A stretch of 64,000 nucleotides of DNA from an uncultured Paracoccaceae bacterium (GTDB taxonomy: Bacteria > Pseudomonadota > Alphaproteobacteria > Rhodobacterales > Rhodobacteraceae): positions 208,021-272,020 of the forward strand of contig CANMQO010000008.1 in assembly GCA_947500055.1 (NCBI GenBank), in the 5' to 3' direction. How positions within the stretch are numbered: the stretch's first letter is position 1; each line of letters begins with the position of its first letter. Below, piece after piece: positions 35,211 to 44,723 of this stretch. The notes below the pieces were generated by a model. It had not been told where the DNA came from and did not search any database. It saw only the letters and a list, made by a program, of their open reading frames with translations. A program made the position numbers and the translations under genes.

Positions 35211-35915
35211 ATGACAATTCATATTGGCGCCCAAAAAGGTGACATCGCCCCGACCGTCCTGATGCCCGGTGACCCATACCGCGCAAAATGGGCGGCCGAG
35301 ACGTTTCTGGACAATCCCAAATGCATCAATGAGGTGCGGGGCATGCTGGGGTTCACCGGCACCTGGCAAGGACACCCGGTCACAATCCAGGGTTCGGGTA
35401 TGGGCATGCCCTCCCTGTCGATCTACGCCAACGAATTGATTTCCGAATATGACGTCCAAACGCTGATCCGCATCGGGTCATGCGGTGGCATGCAGGACAA
35501 GGTGGGCATTCGGGATGTGGTCCTTGCAATGACAGCATCCACCCTGTCCACACCGTCGCGCGGGATATTCAAGGAACTGAACTTCGCGCCATGTGCGGAT
35601 TACGCATTGCTTGCCGCCGCCCATCAGGCCGCAACCGACAAGCAGGTGCCTGTTCATGTTGGCGGCATCTATTCGTCAGATGTGTTTTACGATGAACGCC
35701 CTGACCTGAACGAACAAATGATGCGGCACGGCATTCTCGGGGTCGAGATGGAAGCGGCGGAATTGTATAATCTCGCCGCGCGCCATGGTCGGCGGGCACT
35801 GGCCGTCCTGACGGTCAGCGATCACCTGATCACGCATGAAGCCCTGCCCGCCGAGGATCGCGAAAAATCCTTTGGTGATATGGTTGAGATCGCGCTGACA
35901 GCCGCCTTCGCATGA
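35211..35915 (+). CDS. deoD: purine-nucleoside phosphorylase, hexameric DeoD type
   Basis: 234 aa. The conserved DeoD beginning ([23 protein letters not shown]), the phosphate site RIGSCGGM, and [15 protein letters not shown] with SDHLITHE at the nucleoside site identify the NP-I family, PNP class I. It phosphorolyses purine (deoxy)nucleosides and complements the trimeric enzyme of the transporter operon. The stop overlaps the aldo/keto reductase ATG by 4 bp. Confidence 0.94.
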   Translation: MTIHIGAQKGDIAPTVLMPGDPYRAKWAAETFLDNPKCINEVRGMLGFTGTWQGHPVTIQGSGMGMPSLSIYANELISEYDVQTLIRIGSCGGMQDKVGIRDVVLAMTASTLSTPSRGIFKELNFAPCADYALLAAAHQAATDKQVPVHVGGIYSSDVFYDERPDLNEQMMRHGILGVEMEAAELYNLAARHGRRALAVLTVSDHLITHEALPAEDREKSFGDMVEIALTAAFA

Positions 35916-36898
35916 AACAGCGCAGGTTGGGTAGCGGCGGACCTGAGGTCGGCGCGATTGGCCTGGGGTGCATGTCTTTTGGCGGCAGCGCTTCGGGGCT
36001 GACCGATGATCGCACCAGTTTCAGCGCGATGGATCAGGCGTGGGAAATGGGCATCACGCATTTCGATACCGCCAACGTCTATGGTCCGCTGGCCTCCGAG
36101 CAGGTCATGGGCAAGTGGATCGCGGATCGTGGGCACAGGCCCCGTATCGCGACAAAGGCCAGCATTCAGCGTAACCCCGAACATCCAGTCAATAATGATC
36201 CCGCCTATCTGGAGAAGGAGCTGAACGGATCATTGCAGCGTTTGGGTGTGGAGTATGTCGATCTGTTCTACATCCACCGGCGCGAACAGGCCGTACCCAT
36301 TGCCGATGTGGCCGGGTTCATGGGACGCATGATTGAGAAAGGCAAGATCGGCGGCTGGGGTCTATCCGAAATTTCGCCAACAACGCTGCGCCGGGCGCAT
36401 GCCGAAACGCCCGTCCGAGCGGTGCAAAACGAATATTCACTTTGGACGCGGCAACCCGAATTGGGACTGTTGCAGGAATGCGGCCGGCTGGGCGTAGCCT
36501 TTGTCGCGTTTTCGCCGCTGGCCCGAGGCGTCTTCGGGCGTGACATTATTAACCCAAAGGATGAAGATTTCGGACCGTTCCGGGCTGAAATGCCCCGTTT
36601 TCATCCCGAAAACTGGCGCAAGAACAAGAAACAGGCCGCAAAGCTGCATGCGCTCGCGGAAGAACTCTGCGTGCCGGCCCCGGTGCTGGCCCTCGCGTGG
36701 ATCCTTGCGCAGGGTGACCACATCATTCCGATCCCGGGCAGCCGCACGGCAGATCATATCGGGGACTGGGATGCGGCGGATGGGATCGAGATGACAGGCG
36801 ACCTGCTTGATCGGATCGAAGCCATCCTGCCCGTCGGCTGGGCATGGGGCGACAGATATAGCGCGGGGCAATCACGCGCACCGGAGCGGTATTGCTAG
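35912..36898 (+). CDS. aldo/keto reductase
   Basis: 328 aa with the AKR catalytic tetrad D52, Y57 (FDTANVYG), K82 (ATKAS) and H122 (YIHRRE), and the C-terminal NADPH phosphate-binding [12 protein letters not shown]. It is closest to the AKR12/13-type YajO/Tas-like enzymes. It overlaps deoD, so a role in nucleoside sugar metabolism is possible, but the substrate is unknown. It converges on sdhB with 29 bp between. Confidence 0.9.
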   Translation: MKQRRLGSGGPEVGAIGLGCMSFGGSASGLTDDRTSFSAMDQAWEMGITHFDTANVYGPLASEQVMGKWIADRGHRPRIATKASIQRNPEHPVNNDPAYLEKELNGSLQRLGVEYVDLFYIHRREQAVPIADVAGFMGRMIEKGKIGGWGLSEISPTTLRRAHAETPVRAVQNEYSLWTRQPELGLLQECGRLGVAFVAFSPLARGVFGRDIINPKDEDFGPFRAEMPRFHPENWRKNKKQAAKLHALAEELCVPAPVLALAWILAQGDHIIPIPGSRTADHIGDWDAADGIEMTGDLLDRIEAILPVGWAWGDRYSAGQSRAPERYC

Positions 36899-36927
36899 AT
36901 GTACCGCCGTCCCGGGACGCGTTGCGC

Positions 36928-37707
36928 TTAGACGACGCGCTCGACCATCATCTTTTTGATATGCGCAATTGCCTTGGCGGGGTTCAGACCTTTCGGGCAA
37001 GTCTTGGCGCAGTTCATGATCGTGTGGCAGCGATAGAGCTTGAACGGGTCTTCCAACTCGTCCAGACGCTCGCCCGTGGCCTCATCCCGGCTGTCGATGA
37101 TCCAGCGATAGGCATGCAGCAGGGCTGCCGGCCCCAGATAGCGGTCGCCATTCCACCAATAGGACGGGCATGATGTGGAACAGGAGGCACACATGACACA
37201 TTCATATAGGCCGTCCAGTTTCTTGCGGTCCTCAATGGATTGCTTCCATTCCTTGGCAGGCCGGTTCGTCTTTGTCTCAAGCCATGGCATGATAGAGGCG
37301 TGCTGCGCATAGAAATGGGTCAGATCAGGAATCAGATCCTTCACCACCGGCATATGTGGCAGCGGATAGATTTTCACATCACCCTTCACATCATCCATTC
37401 CATAGATACAGGCCAATGTGTTGATACCGTCGATATTCATCGCACAGGACCCGCAAATTCCTTCGCGGCAAGACCGGCGGAAGGTCAGGGTCGGGTCAAT
37501 CTCGTTCTTGATCTTGATCAGCGCGTCAAGAACCATCGGGCCACAGCTATCCATATCGACGAAATAGGTATCCAGCGACGGGTTCTTGCCATCATCAGGG
37601 TTCCAGCGATAAATCTGCACCTTCCGCAGATTGGTGGCCCCTTCGGGTTTCGGCCATGTCTTGCCCACGGTCATCCGGGAATTCTTGGGCAGGGTCAGTT
37701 GTACCAT
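36928..37707 (-). CDS. sdhB: succinate dehydrogenase iron-sulfur subunit
   Basis: 259 aa. It has the 2Fe-2S ligands ([16 protein letters not shown]), then the 4Fe-4S and 3Fe-4S ligands ([33 protein letters not shown]). It passes electrons from SdhA to quinone at the membrane side. Last gene of the sdhCDAB operon, separated from sdhA by two small lipoprotein genes. Confidence 0.97.
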   Translation of the reverse strand: MVQLTLPKNSRMTVGKTWPKPEGATNLRKVQIYRWNPDDGKNPSLDTYFVDMDSCGPMVLDALIKIKNEIDPTLTFRRSCREGICGSCAMNIDGINTLACIYGMDDVKGDVKIYPLPHMPVVKDLIPDLTHFYAQHASIMPWLETKTNRPAKEWKQSIEDRKKLDGLYECVMCASCSTSCPSYWWNGDRYLGPAALLHAYRWIIDSRDEATGERLDELEDPFKLYRCHTIMNCAKTCPKGLNPAKAIAHIKKMMVERVV

Positions 37708-37746
37708 TTTTCAGTTCCTTCCGCTCAAGGCCTTCGCCTCAAATCG

Positions 37747-38037
37747 TCAAATCGCGCGCAGGCGGGCTGGCCGGATCGGCGGCTCACCTGTCAATTCAAA
37801 CACACATGTTTCATAGACTTCCAACGGGTCACGCCCGCGCAACAGGTCAGAACTCAGACCGATGCTGGCGCTGGCAAAAGGGCCCCCATTGCTGCTCGCC
37901 CCGATTGTCAGATCCACCTCGGGTGCCTGCGCCGCACGCGCGCGTTCTTCGCAACGCGCCGCCGCCTGTTCGGGTGTCGGTGCCGCACAGCCAGTAACCA
38001 GCGCCGCCAGGCCAAGGAGGAGCCCGCTTCGGATCAC
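37747..38037 (-). CDS. small lipoprotein between sdhA and sdhB
   Basis: 96 aa with a lipoprotein signal (LAALVTGC, lipidated Cys at about 17). The mature part has Cys residues in AARCEERARA and YETCVFEL and otherwise no recognised domain. Its ATG overlaps the stop of the preceding small lipoprotein gene by 4 bp. Function unknown; it is co-transcribed with sdh. Confidence 0.75.
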   Translation of the reverse strand: MIRSGLLLGLAALVTGCAAPTPEQAAARCEERARAAQAPEVDLTIGASSNGGPFASASIGLSSDLLRGRDPLEVYETCVFELTGEPPIRPARLRAI

Positions 38038-38375
38038 AACGCGCCCAGCGCCCCGATCAGGTTACCCGCTGTCAGCGTTTTTTCCGCGATACATTGCACC
38101 GTCTGCGGCCGTTGCGCGATGCCAAGGACCAGTTCGGTCGTCTGCGCCGTGGTGCCAACAACCGCTGCCTGCGCAATCTGCAGCACCTCGGCGCCCGTAG
38201 CGTTATCGATCACGCAATCGGTTACGTTGCTCAGGTCCGCGCCGGGAAAACGCGCCGCCAGCACGTTATTAACCACTCCTTTTGCAGCCTCGCGCGCCAG
38301 ACGATCCGCATCACCGCCACCATCAGCACAAGCGGTCAACACAAATAGACCCAGCATAAACGTCAATGCACGCAT
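38034..38375 (-). CDS. putative lipoprotein directly after sdhA
   Basis: 113 aa, start [19 protein letters not shown] at 38375, where the ATG shares one base with the sdhA TGA (TGATG). The lipobox LTAC puts the lipid Cys at 16. The mature domain has a Cys pair (TDCVIDN ... VQCIAEK) that could form a disulfide. The family is not recognised. Translational coupling to sdhA suggests production in step with complex II. Confidence 0.78.
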   Translation of the reverse strand: MRALTFMLGLFVLTACADGGGDADRLAREAAKGVVNNVLAARFPGADLSNVTDCVIDNATGAEVLQIAQAAVVGTTAQTTELVLGIAQRPQTVQCIAEKTLTAGNLIGALGAL

Positions 38376-40180
38376 CAGAATGTCCTCTCTTTTGGCGCAA
38401 TCTTCGCCTCCGAAATCCCGCCTTGCTTCTCCGTCGTCAAAGGAGCGGTGATCACCGGGCGATAGCTCAGCTTCACTTTGGCTCCATCCACATGGGAAAT
38501 CGTGTGGACCCGCCATTTTTCATCATCACGGGTGGCGTAGTCTTCATGCGCATGGGCACCGCGACTTTCCTTGCGCGCCTCCGCACCAACAATGGTGGCC
38601 AGGGCATTCGGCATCAGGTTGGCCAACTCCAGCGTTTCCATCAGGTCGCTGTTCCAGACAAGGCTGTGGTCAGTGACCTTAAGATCATCCATCTTGCCCG
38701 CGATATCGGTCATCTTCTTGACGCCTTCGCCAAGCGTCTTGTCGGTGCGGAACACGGCTGCATCGGCCTGCATCGCTTTTTGCATTTCCAACCGCAACTC
38801 GGCTGTACCGGTGGTCCCCTTGGCGTGGCGCAATCCGTCAAAGCGGTCAAAGCACTGGTCAACCGACGCCTGATTCAATGTTGGATTGGGCGCGGCCCGG
38901 TCCACCACTTCGCCTGCACGAATGGCCGCCGCACGGCCAAACACCACAAGGTCGATCAGACTGTTTGATCCCAACCGGTTCGCGCCATGAACGGATGCAC
39001 ACCCCGCCTCACCCACAGCCATCAGGCCAGGAACCACTCTGTTGGGGTCTTTTTTGGTCGGGTGCAGTACCTCACCATGATAGTTGGTCGGAATGCCACC
39101 CATGTTGTAGTGGACTGTCGGCAGAACCGGGATCGCCTCTTTCGTTACATCAACCCCGGCGAAGATCCGGGCACTTTCCGAAATACCGGGCAACCGTTCG
39201 GCAAGCGCCTCTTTCGGCAGGTGGTTGAGGTTGAGGTGGATGTGGTCTCCATTTGCCCCAACGCCGCGCCCTTCGCGGATTTCCATGGTCATGCAGCGGC
39301 TGACGTAATCGCGGGGGGCCAAATCCTTGTAGTTCGGCGCGTAGCGTTCCATGAAACGCTCGCCCTCTGAATTGGTCAGATAGCCACCCTCACCGCGCGC
39401 ACCCTCGGTAATCAGGCAGCCCGCCCCATAAATGCCTGTCGGGTGAAACTGGACGAATTCCATGTCTTGCAGCGGCAATCCCTGACGGGCGACCATACCG
39501 CCGCCGTCACCAGTGCAGGTATGAGCCGAAGTGGCACTGAAATAGGCGCGGCCATAGCCGCCTGTGGCCAAAACAACTGTCTTGGCGTTGAACACATGCA
39601 TGGTCCCATCGTCCAGCTTCCACGCGATCACACCCTGACAGATGCCATCATCGGACATGATCAGATCAAGGGCGAAATATTCGATATAGAACTCCGCCTG
39701 CTGTTTCAGCGACTGACCGTAAAGCGTGTGCAGAATGGCATGACCGGTGCGGTCAGCGGCGGCGCAGGTACGCTGTACGGGTGGACCTTCACCAAACTCG
39801 GTTGTGTGGCCGCCAAAGGGGCGCTGATAAATCTTGCCCTCTTCGGTGCGGCTGAAAGGAACGCCGTAATGCTCCAGCTCATAAACCGCCTTCGGGGCCT
39901 CGCGGGCGAGATACTCCATCGCGTCCGTGTCACCCAGCCAGTCTGACCCTTTGACCGTGTCATACATGTGCCACTGCCAGCTATCCGGGCCCATATTGCC
40001 CAGCGACGCGGCAATGCCGCCCTGGGCGGCCACGGTATGCGACCGGGTCGGAAAAACCTTGGTGATGCAGGCGGTGCGCAACCCCTGCTCTGCCAGTCCC
40101 AATGTGGCGCGCAATCCAGCGCCGCCTGCCCCTACGACAATCGCGTCATAGGTATGGGTTTCGTATTCGTATGCTGCCAT
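38375..40180 (-). CDS. sdhA: succinate dehydrogenase flavoprotein subunit
   Basis: 601 aa. The FAD-binding Rossmann motif is [21 protein letters not shown] carries the His that covalently binds FAD, and [21 protein letters not shown] and [16 protein letters not shown] are typical SdhA blocks. It oxidises succinate to fumarate on the cytoplasmic face. It lies 21 bp after sdhD. Confidence 0.97.
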   Translation of the reverse strand: MAAYEYETHTYDAIVVGAGGAGLRATLGLAEQGLRTACITKVFPTRSHTVAAQGGIAASLGNMGPDSWQWHMYDTVKGSDWLGDTDAMEYLAREAPKAVYELEHYGVPFSRTEEGKIYQRPFGGHTTEFGEGPPVQRTCAAADRTGHAILHTLYGQSLKQQAEFYIEYFALDLIMSDDGICQGVIAWKLDDGTMHVFNAKTVVLATGGYGRAYFSATSAHTCTGDGGGMVARQGLPLQDMEFVQFHPTGIYGAGCLITEGARGEGGYLTNSEGERFMERYAPNYKDLAPRDYVSRCMTMEIREGRGVGANGDHIHLNLNHLPKEALAERLPGISESARIFAGVDVTKEAIPVLPTVHYNMGGIPTNYHGEVLHPTKKDPNRVVPGLMAVGEAGCASVHGANRLGSNSLIDLVVFGRAAAIRAGEVVDRAAPNPTLNQASVDQCFDRFDGLRHAKGTTGTAELRLEMQKAMQADAAVFRTDKTLGEGVKKMTDIAGKMDDLKVTDHSLVWNSDLMETLELANLMPNALATIVGAEARKESRGAHAHEDYATRDDEKWRVHTISHVDGAKVKLSYRPVITAPLTTEKQGGISEAKIAPKERTF

Positions 40181-40201
40181 CTTGAGGTTGCTCCGGACGA
40201 A

Positions 40202-40573
40202 TTAAAGGGCGATGCGCACGATTGCGAAAATCGCAAAGGCGGCAGCGGCATAGGATACGCAGATCATCAGGATAATCGCGACTTTGCGGGCCAGACCATG
40301 CACATAATCTTCGATCAGTGTCTGCACCCCGTGGCGAAAGTGCAGCCAGCCAACCAACATGGTCAGGATCGCCACAACAGCCGGGAATGGCCGCTGATAG
40401 TAGGCGATCACCTCTGCATAGGGGGCGCCCAGAATGGCACCGAATGTGAAAACAAAAAATGGGATCAGGATCAAAAGTGCAACGGAGGTCACCATCATCT
40501 GCCAATGATGCTGTGTTCCGGTTTTTGCCGAACCCATGCCAACGGCGCGCTTGCGGTCAGTCAGAAATGCCAT
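40202..40573 (-). CDS. sdhD: succinate dehydrogenase membrane anchor subunit SdhD
   Basis: 123 aa with three membrane helices; the haem/quinone-side segment HFRHGVQTLIEDYVHG carries the conserved His and Asp-Tyr region. ATG 40573 is preferred over 40579 because AGGGG lies 8 bp upstream of it. It anchors SdhAB with SdhC. Confidence 0.93.
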   Translation of the reverse strand: MAFLTDRKRAVGMGSAKTGTQHHWQMMVTSVALLILIPFFVFTFGAILGAPYAEVIAYYQRPFPAVVAILTMLVGWLHFRHGVQTLIEDYVHGLARKVAIILMICVSYAAAAFAIFAIVRIAL

Positions 40574-40585
40574 TGCCATATCCCC

Positions 40586-40969
40586 TTACAGCACAATCAC
40601 AGTGAAGATGGTCATCAGAACCGATGCAATGATCATGATTTGACCGGCCGTCTCCGACTTGTCGACGTCAAGCATATGGCCGCTATCCCAGATCAGGTGC
40701 CGGATGCCGCCAAAGGTATGATACCAAAGGCACAAGACCGACCCGAGCAACACCAAATCGCCAAACCAGCTGGTCAGAACGGCATTGGCCCGCGCGAATG
40801 CCTCTGGCCCGCTTGCCGCTGCGACAAACCACCAAACGATCAACAATCCAGCAAGGACCAGGGCGTTACCGGTTATGCGTACAAAGATCGATGTGATGGA
40901 TGTCAATTGTGGACGATAGATCGTCAAATGCGGCGAAAGGGGTCTGTTGCCCCGGTTCACATCAGCCAT
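40586..40969 (-). CDS. sdhC: succinate dehydrogenase cytochrome b556 subunit SdhC
   Basis: 127 aa, start MADVNRGNRPLSPHLTIYRPQLTS at 40969 with AAGGGAAC upstream. RPLSPHLTIY and SITSIFVRITG are the family signatures and WYHTFGGIRHLIWD holds the haem-ligand His. Three membrane helices. It is the first gene of the operon; the 193-bp region upstream contains the paired GTGATCAC operator. Confidence 0.95.
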   Translation of the reverse strand: MADVNRGNRPLSPHLTIYRPQLTSITSIFVRITGNALVLAGLLIVWWFVAAASGPEAFARANAVLTSWFGDLVLLGSVLCLWYHTFGGIRHLIWDSGHMLDVDKSETAGQIMIIASVLMTIFTVIVL

Positions 40970-41104
40970 GTGTGTTCCCTTCTTGGCCACTGCCGCCATG
41001 CGAAGGCGGCGCCGTTGAACCTTTTTGCACCATTCGTTTCAGAGAGTCACGTACACCAAGGCCAACAATCAGTGAAAAATGATCGCGAATTGATCAAATT
41101 GGCG

Positions 41105-41141
41105 ATTTGTGATCACGGTTCCAAAATGTGTGATCACAAAT
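41105..41141. promoter_or_regulatory. 37-bp paired-palindrome operator upstream of sdhCDAB
   Basis: ATTTGTGATCAC at 41105-41116 and its mirror GTGATCACAAAT at 41130-41141 are separated by 13 bp. Each arm contains the self-complementary octamer GTGATCAC, and the two octamers are exactly 21 bp apart, two helical turns. The same element with identical spacing precedes sucC (47681-47717). It lies 136 bp upstream of sdhC, and extra TGATC blocks occur at 41080-41098. Confidence 0.75.
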
Positions 41142-41162
41142 CTTTGGTGTCCATCAAATGAT

Positions 41163-41585
41163 CTAGTGCAGTTTGTCCAAAACCGCGCTCACCGATGTAT
41201 CATAAGTGAACTCCAGCACCCGAAACACGCCATCCACTTCACTCCCGACCATATGCAGGGCCAAGGGCGTATTACTGCCGCGCGGATAGAAAAAGACGAT
41301 CTCCTGCGCGAATGACGGCGCCTCGCGGCGCTGCAAGACAGTGCGACACTGGCTGAACCCGCGGGGTTCAAAAACGTCCAACGGTCCAAATAGCTGATCG
41401 AACTGGGCGTCGATATTGGGGATGTAATCGTCGACCAATCCCGCAAAAGCGCGGTAATCAGTCTTTAGAAAGGCCGTTTTGGCCGCTTCGAACACCTGAA
41501 TATCAGCGTCTGTCGATGGGGCGCAGGATTGGGCTGCCGCCGAAACCGGGGAAATCAGCAAGACAAGGGCGGCAAGCAATCTCAT
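41163..41585 (-). CDS. secreted protein of unknown function at the end of the mesaconyl-CoA hydratase operon
   Basis: 140 aa, start MRLLAALVLLISPVSAAAQSC at 41585, overlapping the hydratase stop by 4 bp (ATGA). The signal peptide is 1-18. The mature domain (about 120 residues) resembles small alpha+beta periplasmic proteins (AKTAFLKTDYRAFAGLVDDYIP ... LALHMVGSEVDGVFRVLEFTYD) and has two Cys. No family is recognised. Confidence 0.75.
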   Translation of the reverse strand: MRLLAALVLLISPVSAAAQSCAPSTDADIQVFEAAKTAFLKTDYRAFAGLVDDYIPNIDAQFDQLFGPLDVFEPRGFSQCRTVLQRREAPSFAQEIVFFYPRGSNTPLALHMVGSEVDGVFRVLEFTYDTSVSAVLDKLH

Positions 41586-42607
41586 GTGGGCATCAAGGCC
41601 CAATAATCCAGATCAAGCAAGACATCCGGCGCATATTTCCCGTCCGCCCCCCGCAATGGCCCTGCCTGAGCCTTTGTTGCAACCAGCCGCAACCGGACAG
41701 CCCCCACCCCCGGGGCATCCGTTTCGGCCACATCCAGCACCTCTGACCAGGCCCGCACCGTATCACCGGCGAAACAGGGGTTGGCATGCGCACCTGCGTT
41801 CAACGCGACGATCATCTGGGCGTTGGCAAGACCGTTAAACGACAAGGCCCGCGCCAGGGAAATAACATGTCCCCCATAGATCAGCCTCTTGCCATCGGGC
41901 CTGTTGGTCGCGTCGAAATGCACCTTTGCGGTATTCTGCCACAGACGGGTGGCCAGCATGTGCTCCGCCTCTTCGATGGTTACGCCATCGACATGGTCAA
42001 TCACCTCGCCCACCGTGTAGTCGCCCAGGCGGTAAGGCTCGCCCGCGAGGGCAAAATCGTAATCGGCAAAGCTCAGGCCATCTGGAACCACAATATCACT
42101 GGCAGCAACAGCACCGGGCAGTTCGGGGATAACCGTCGCGGGCGCAGCGCCATCACCGCGCTTGCGCACCATGACCCAGCGCACATAGCTCAGCACGTCT
42201 TGCCCATGCTGGTTGCGACCTGTCGTGCGGACCCAGACAACACCGGATTTCCCATTTGAGTTTTGCTTGACCCCAATCACCTGCGATTGCGATGTCAGCG
42301 TGTCACCGGGATAAACCGGGGCGAGCCATCGCCCATCGGCATAACCAAGATTGGCCACCGCATTCAGCGACACATCCGGCACCGTTTTGCCAAACACCGT
42401 GTGAAACGTGATCAGATCATCAACCGGCGATTTCGGCAGACCACAGGCTTGCGCAAAGGCATCGGACGAATAAAGCGCACCGCGCGCGGGGTAAAGCGCG
42501 TGATACATCGCCCTTTCGCCCCCAGAAATCGTGCGCGGCACGGCATGGGTGATCACATCACCAACCGCGTAATCCTCGAAAAAGCGGCCAGCCGTGGTCT
42601 TGGTCAT
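41582..42607 (-). CDS. mesaconyl-CoA hydratase (MaoC family), ethylmalonyl-CoA pathway
   Basis: 341 aa with two hot-dog domains. The N-terminal MaoC-like part begins GRFFEDYAVGDVITHAVPRTISGGERAMYHALYPARG, the signature of mesaconyl-CoA hydratases, and the second half carries KRLIYGGHVISLARALSFNGLAN. It hydrates mesaconyl-CoA to beta-methylmalyl-CoA. Co-occurrence with ccr, ecm and the malyl-CoA thioesterase on this segment supports the assignment over a generic enoyl-CoA hydratase. Confidence 0.9.
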   Translation of the reverse strand: MTKTTAGRFFEDYAVGDVITHAVPRTISGGERAMYHALYPARGALYSSDAFAQACGLPKSPVDDLITFHTVFGKTVPDVSLNAVANLGYADGRWLAPVYPGDTLTSQSQVIGVKQNSNGKSGVVWVRTTGRNQHGQDVLSYVRWVMVRKRGDGAAPATVIPELPGAVAASDIVVPDGLSFADYDFALAGEPYRLGDYTVGEVIDHVDGVTIEEAEHMLATRLWQNTAKVHFDATNRPDGKRLIYGGHVISLARALSFNGLANAQMIVALNAGAHANPCFAGDTVRAWSEVLDVAETDAPGVGAVRLRLVATKAQAGPLRGADGKYAPDVLLDLDYWALMPT

Positions 42608-42810
42608 TGCGCACCCAGCTTCATGTCTTTGTCGTAAGGTTGGTCAACCTCCTTGGTCACAGCTTGGCCACAGCGCATCACGCCATTGGCATGATCAAAC
42701 GCATAGGTCGGATCACCGTAAAGTTCCCATCCCTTGGACAGCGCGTCCGACACTTTGTGACAAAAGGCCGATGTATCATCGGCGGTTAGCAATCTGTAAA
42801 TCTTGCTCAT
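42604..42810 (-). CDS. DUF1737 domain protein
   Basis: 68 aa; MSKIYRLLTADDTSAFCHKVSDALSKGWELYGDPTYAFD matches the short DUF1737 domain (KGWELYG-P core). It overlaps the hydratase ATG by 4 bp and starts just after the NnrU-family gene, so it is in the same operon. Function unknown. Confidence 0.85.
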   Translation of the reverse strand: MSKIYRLLTADDTSAFCHKVSDALSKGWELYGDPTYAFDHANGVMRCGQAVTKEVDQPYDKDMKLGAQ

Positions 42811-42811
42811 C

Positions 42812-43366
42812 TCATCCCCATGGCGTCACGCCCAGCATGTAGTGAATGCCCATGACAACGGTCACAACCACAAGGGTCACAACAATTGCGACAATCTCTT
42901 TCTTGACCGGTGCGCGTTCCGGGCGGTCCCATGGGCCGTCTTGCGCATTGATAATCAGCATTTCGATGATCGCCCAGATCAACAGCCCGCCAAATAGCAC
43001 GAAAGATGCCGTGTCGCCATTGACCAGCAGATGCGCAATGGCCCAGATCGAAAAGCCAGTCAGCTGCGGGTGGCGGATCTTTGTGCCAAGCCATATTTTT
43101 TGGCCCTTGGCCGCACTGGCAGCATAGAAATAGAAAGCCAGGATCATCAACAGGTTGTTGATCCCGACCAACATCGGCGTGCGGCCCCAGAAAAAATCAC
43201 CCTCGGCACTGCGATACCCCAGCACCATCAACACGACGCTGACGATGATCAGCAACGCCGCAATCGGCTGCCCCTTGACGCCCAACCCGGCCCGCAGACC
43301 GGGTGCCACGCGTTTGAAAAGATGCGTCAGCCACCAAAGGGCAACGCCGGAAATCAGAAGTGTCAT
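42812..43366 (-). CDS. NnrU-family membrane protein
   Basis: 184 aa with about six hydrophobic segments and the NnrU features RHPQLTGFSIWAIAHLLVNGDTASFVLFGGLLIWAIIEM. NnrU-like proteins occur near denitrification and isoprenoid genes, but their biochemical role is not settled. Its ATG overlaps the stop of the malyl-CoA thioesterase gene by 4 bp, so it is translated with the ethylmalonyl-CoA pathway genes here. Confidence 0.87.
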   Translation of the reverse strand: MTLLISGVALWWLTHLFKRVAPGLRAGLGVKGQPIAALLIIVSVVLMVLGYRSAEGDFFWGRTPMLVGINNLLMILAFYFYAASAAKGQKIWLGTKIRHPQLTGFSIWAIAHLLVNGDTASFVLFGGLLIWAIIEMLIINAQDGPWDRPERAPVKKEIVAIVVTLVVVTVVMGIHYMLGVTPWG

Positions 43367-44205
43367 GCGCGCTCCAATGCACCAATTGCATCAGCTTTGG
43401 CAAGGGTCGCCCGGGCCGTCACAATATGCAAATTTTCAACAATACGACCATCAACCACTGCAACCCCCTGCCCGTCAGCCTCTGCCGCCTCAAATGCGGC
43501 AATCTGGCGACGGGCAAGCTCAACCTCGTCCTCCGTCGGGCCAAAGGCGGTGTTGGTGATAGCAATCTGCGCCGGATGGATCAGGGTTTTGCCGTCAAAC
43601 CCCATGTCACGGCCTTCCGCGCATTCCGCTTGCAAACCCTCATCGTCTTTGAATGCGTTATACACGCCGTCAAGTGCCACGATCCCCGCCGACTTGGCGG
43701 CCAACAGGCAAAGCTGCAAGGATGTTGTTAGAGCCGCCCGGCCGCGCGAATTCAGATCCTTCGCCAGATCATTGGTGCCGAGGACAAATCCCGCCATACG
43801 CGGGTGGGCGGCAATTGCAGCCGCATTCGACACACCTTGCGGGGTCTCCATCATCGCCCAGATCGGCAGGTCAGGCACCAGTTCGGCAAGCGCGTCTACG
43901 TCTGCGGGGCCGTTTACTTTGGGCAACAAAATCCCGTCACAGTCCATACCCGCCACAGCTTTTGCGTCATCGGCACCCCACGCTGTATCAAGCCCATTGA
44001 TCCGCACAATTCGCAGGCGTGACCCATAACCGCCATCTGCCAAAGCCGCGCCAAGCGTGTCGCGGGCAGCAATCTTTGCATCCGGCGCAACCGCATCTTC
44101 CAGATCGAACAGGATCACATCAACAGGCAAACCGCGGGCCTTTTCCAGCGCGCGTTCTTTTGAACCCGGTATGTACAAAGCAGAGCGATAAGGGCGGTCG
44201 TGCAT
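43363..44205 (-). CDS. (3S)-malyl-CoA thioesterase-like CitE-family protein (Mcl2 type)
   Basis: 280 aa, start MHDRPYRSALYIPGSKERALEKARGL at 44205 after GAGGAGG. CitE/HpcH barrel: DVILFDLEDAVAPD (Mg-binding acid), ILLPKVNGPAD and WAMMETPQGV. The N-terminus RPYRSxLYIPGS and length resemble Rhodobacter Mcl2, which hydrolyses (3S)-malyl-CoA to malate, rather than the longer lyase Mcl1. It is the first gene of the operon with NnrU, DUF1737 and mesaconyl-CoA hydratase. A generic citrate-lyase-like CoA lyase cannot be excluded. Confidence 0.85.
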   Translation of the reverse strand: MHDRPYRSALYIPGSKERALEKARGLPVDVILFDLEDAVAPDAKIAARDTLGAALADGGYGSRLRIVRINGLDTAWGADDAKAVAGMDCDGILLPKVNGPADVDALAELVPDLPIWAMMETPQGVSNAAAIAAHPRMAGFVLGTNDLAKDLNSRGRAALTTSLQLCLLAAKSAGIVALDGVYNAFKDDEGLQAECAEGRDMGFDGKTLIHPAQIAITNTAFGPTEDEVELARRQIAAFEAAEADGQGVAVVDGRIVENLHIVTARATLAKADAIGALERA

Positions 44206-44408
44206 CGAATCCTCCTCGAAATAATGTTGCGCGAACATGGCCCAAGAACCGCAAATTATTCAACCTTTAAATGCCGCGCCGCAGCAATCAGACCCACCGT
44301 CACGGTGTGTTAACCAATTTGCGTCATATTGAATTCAAAATTTGTGCCACTTGCCGACTGCGACGGACGAATAGCCGCGGTCTTCCTCTTCGCAGAAAGG
44401 TGAACCAA

Positions 44409-44723
44409 ATGAAACGCAATCTATTTCTGATGTCTTTTGGGATCGGGGCCATGATGCTGGCCGCCAACCATGCAAATGCGCAGTCACGTCAATGCGCCAC
44501 GCATGACGCCGTGGCAGAACGTCTGGCCTCACGCTACGGCGAAAGCCGGCAATCCATTGGCCTTGGCAGCGACAATTCGGTGGTCGAGGTTTACGCCTCT
44601 GCCGAAACCGGTAGCTGGACCATTGTGGTGACACGTCCTGGCGGACCGACTTGCCTTGTTGCGGCAGGGCAGTCATTTCAGCAATTGAACGAGGCGCTTC
44701 CCAATCTTGATCAGGGCACCTGA
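44409..44723 (+). CDS. small secreted protein of unknown function
   Basis: 104 aa, start MKRNLFLMSFGIGAMMLAANHANAQ at 44409 with AAAGGTGA upstream. Signal peptide 1-24, cleavage ANA/Q. The mature 80 residues contain two Cys (QCATHD ... PTCLVAAGQSF) and the start ATHDAVAERLASRYGESRQSIGL, seen in short alphaproteobacterial periplasmic proteins. Convergent with the TSUP gene, whose stop abuts its own. Confidence 0.75.
   Translation: MKRNLFLMSFGIGAMMLAANHANAQSRQCATHDAVAERLASRYGESRQSIGLGSDNSVVEVYASAETGSWTIVVTRPGGPTCLVAAGQSFQQLNEALPNLDQGT

Noticed and set aside
38448..38455. Single GTGATCAC octamer
   Set aside because: It lies inside sdhA coding sequence, has no partner 21 bp away and lacks the ATTT/AAAT flanks.
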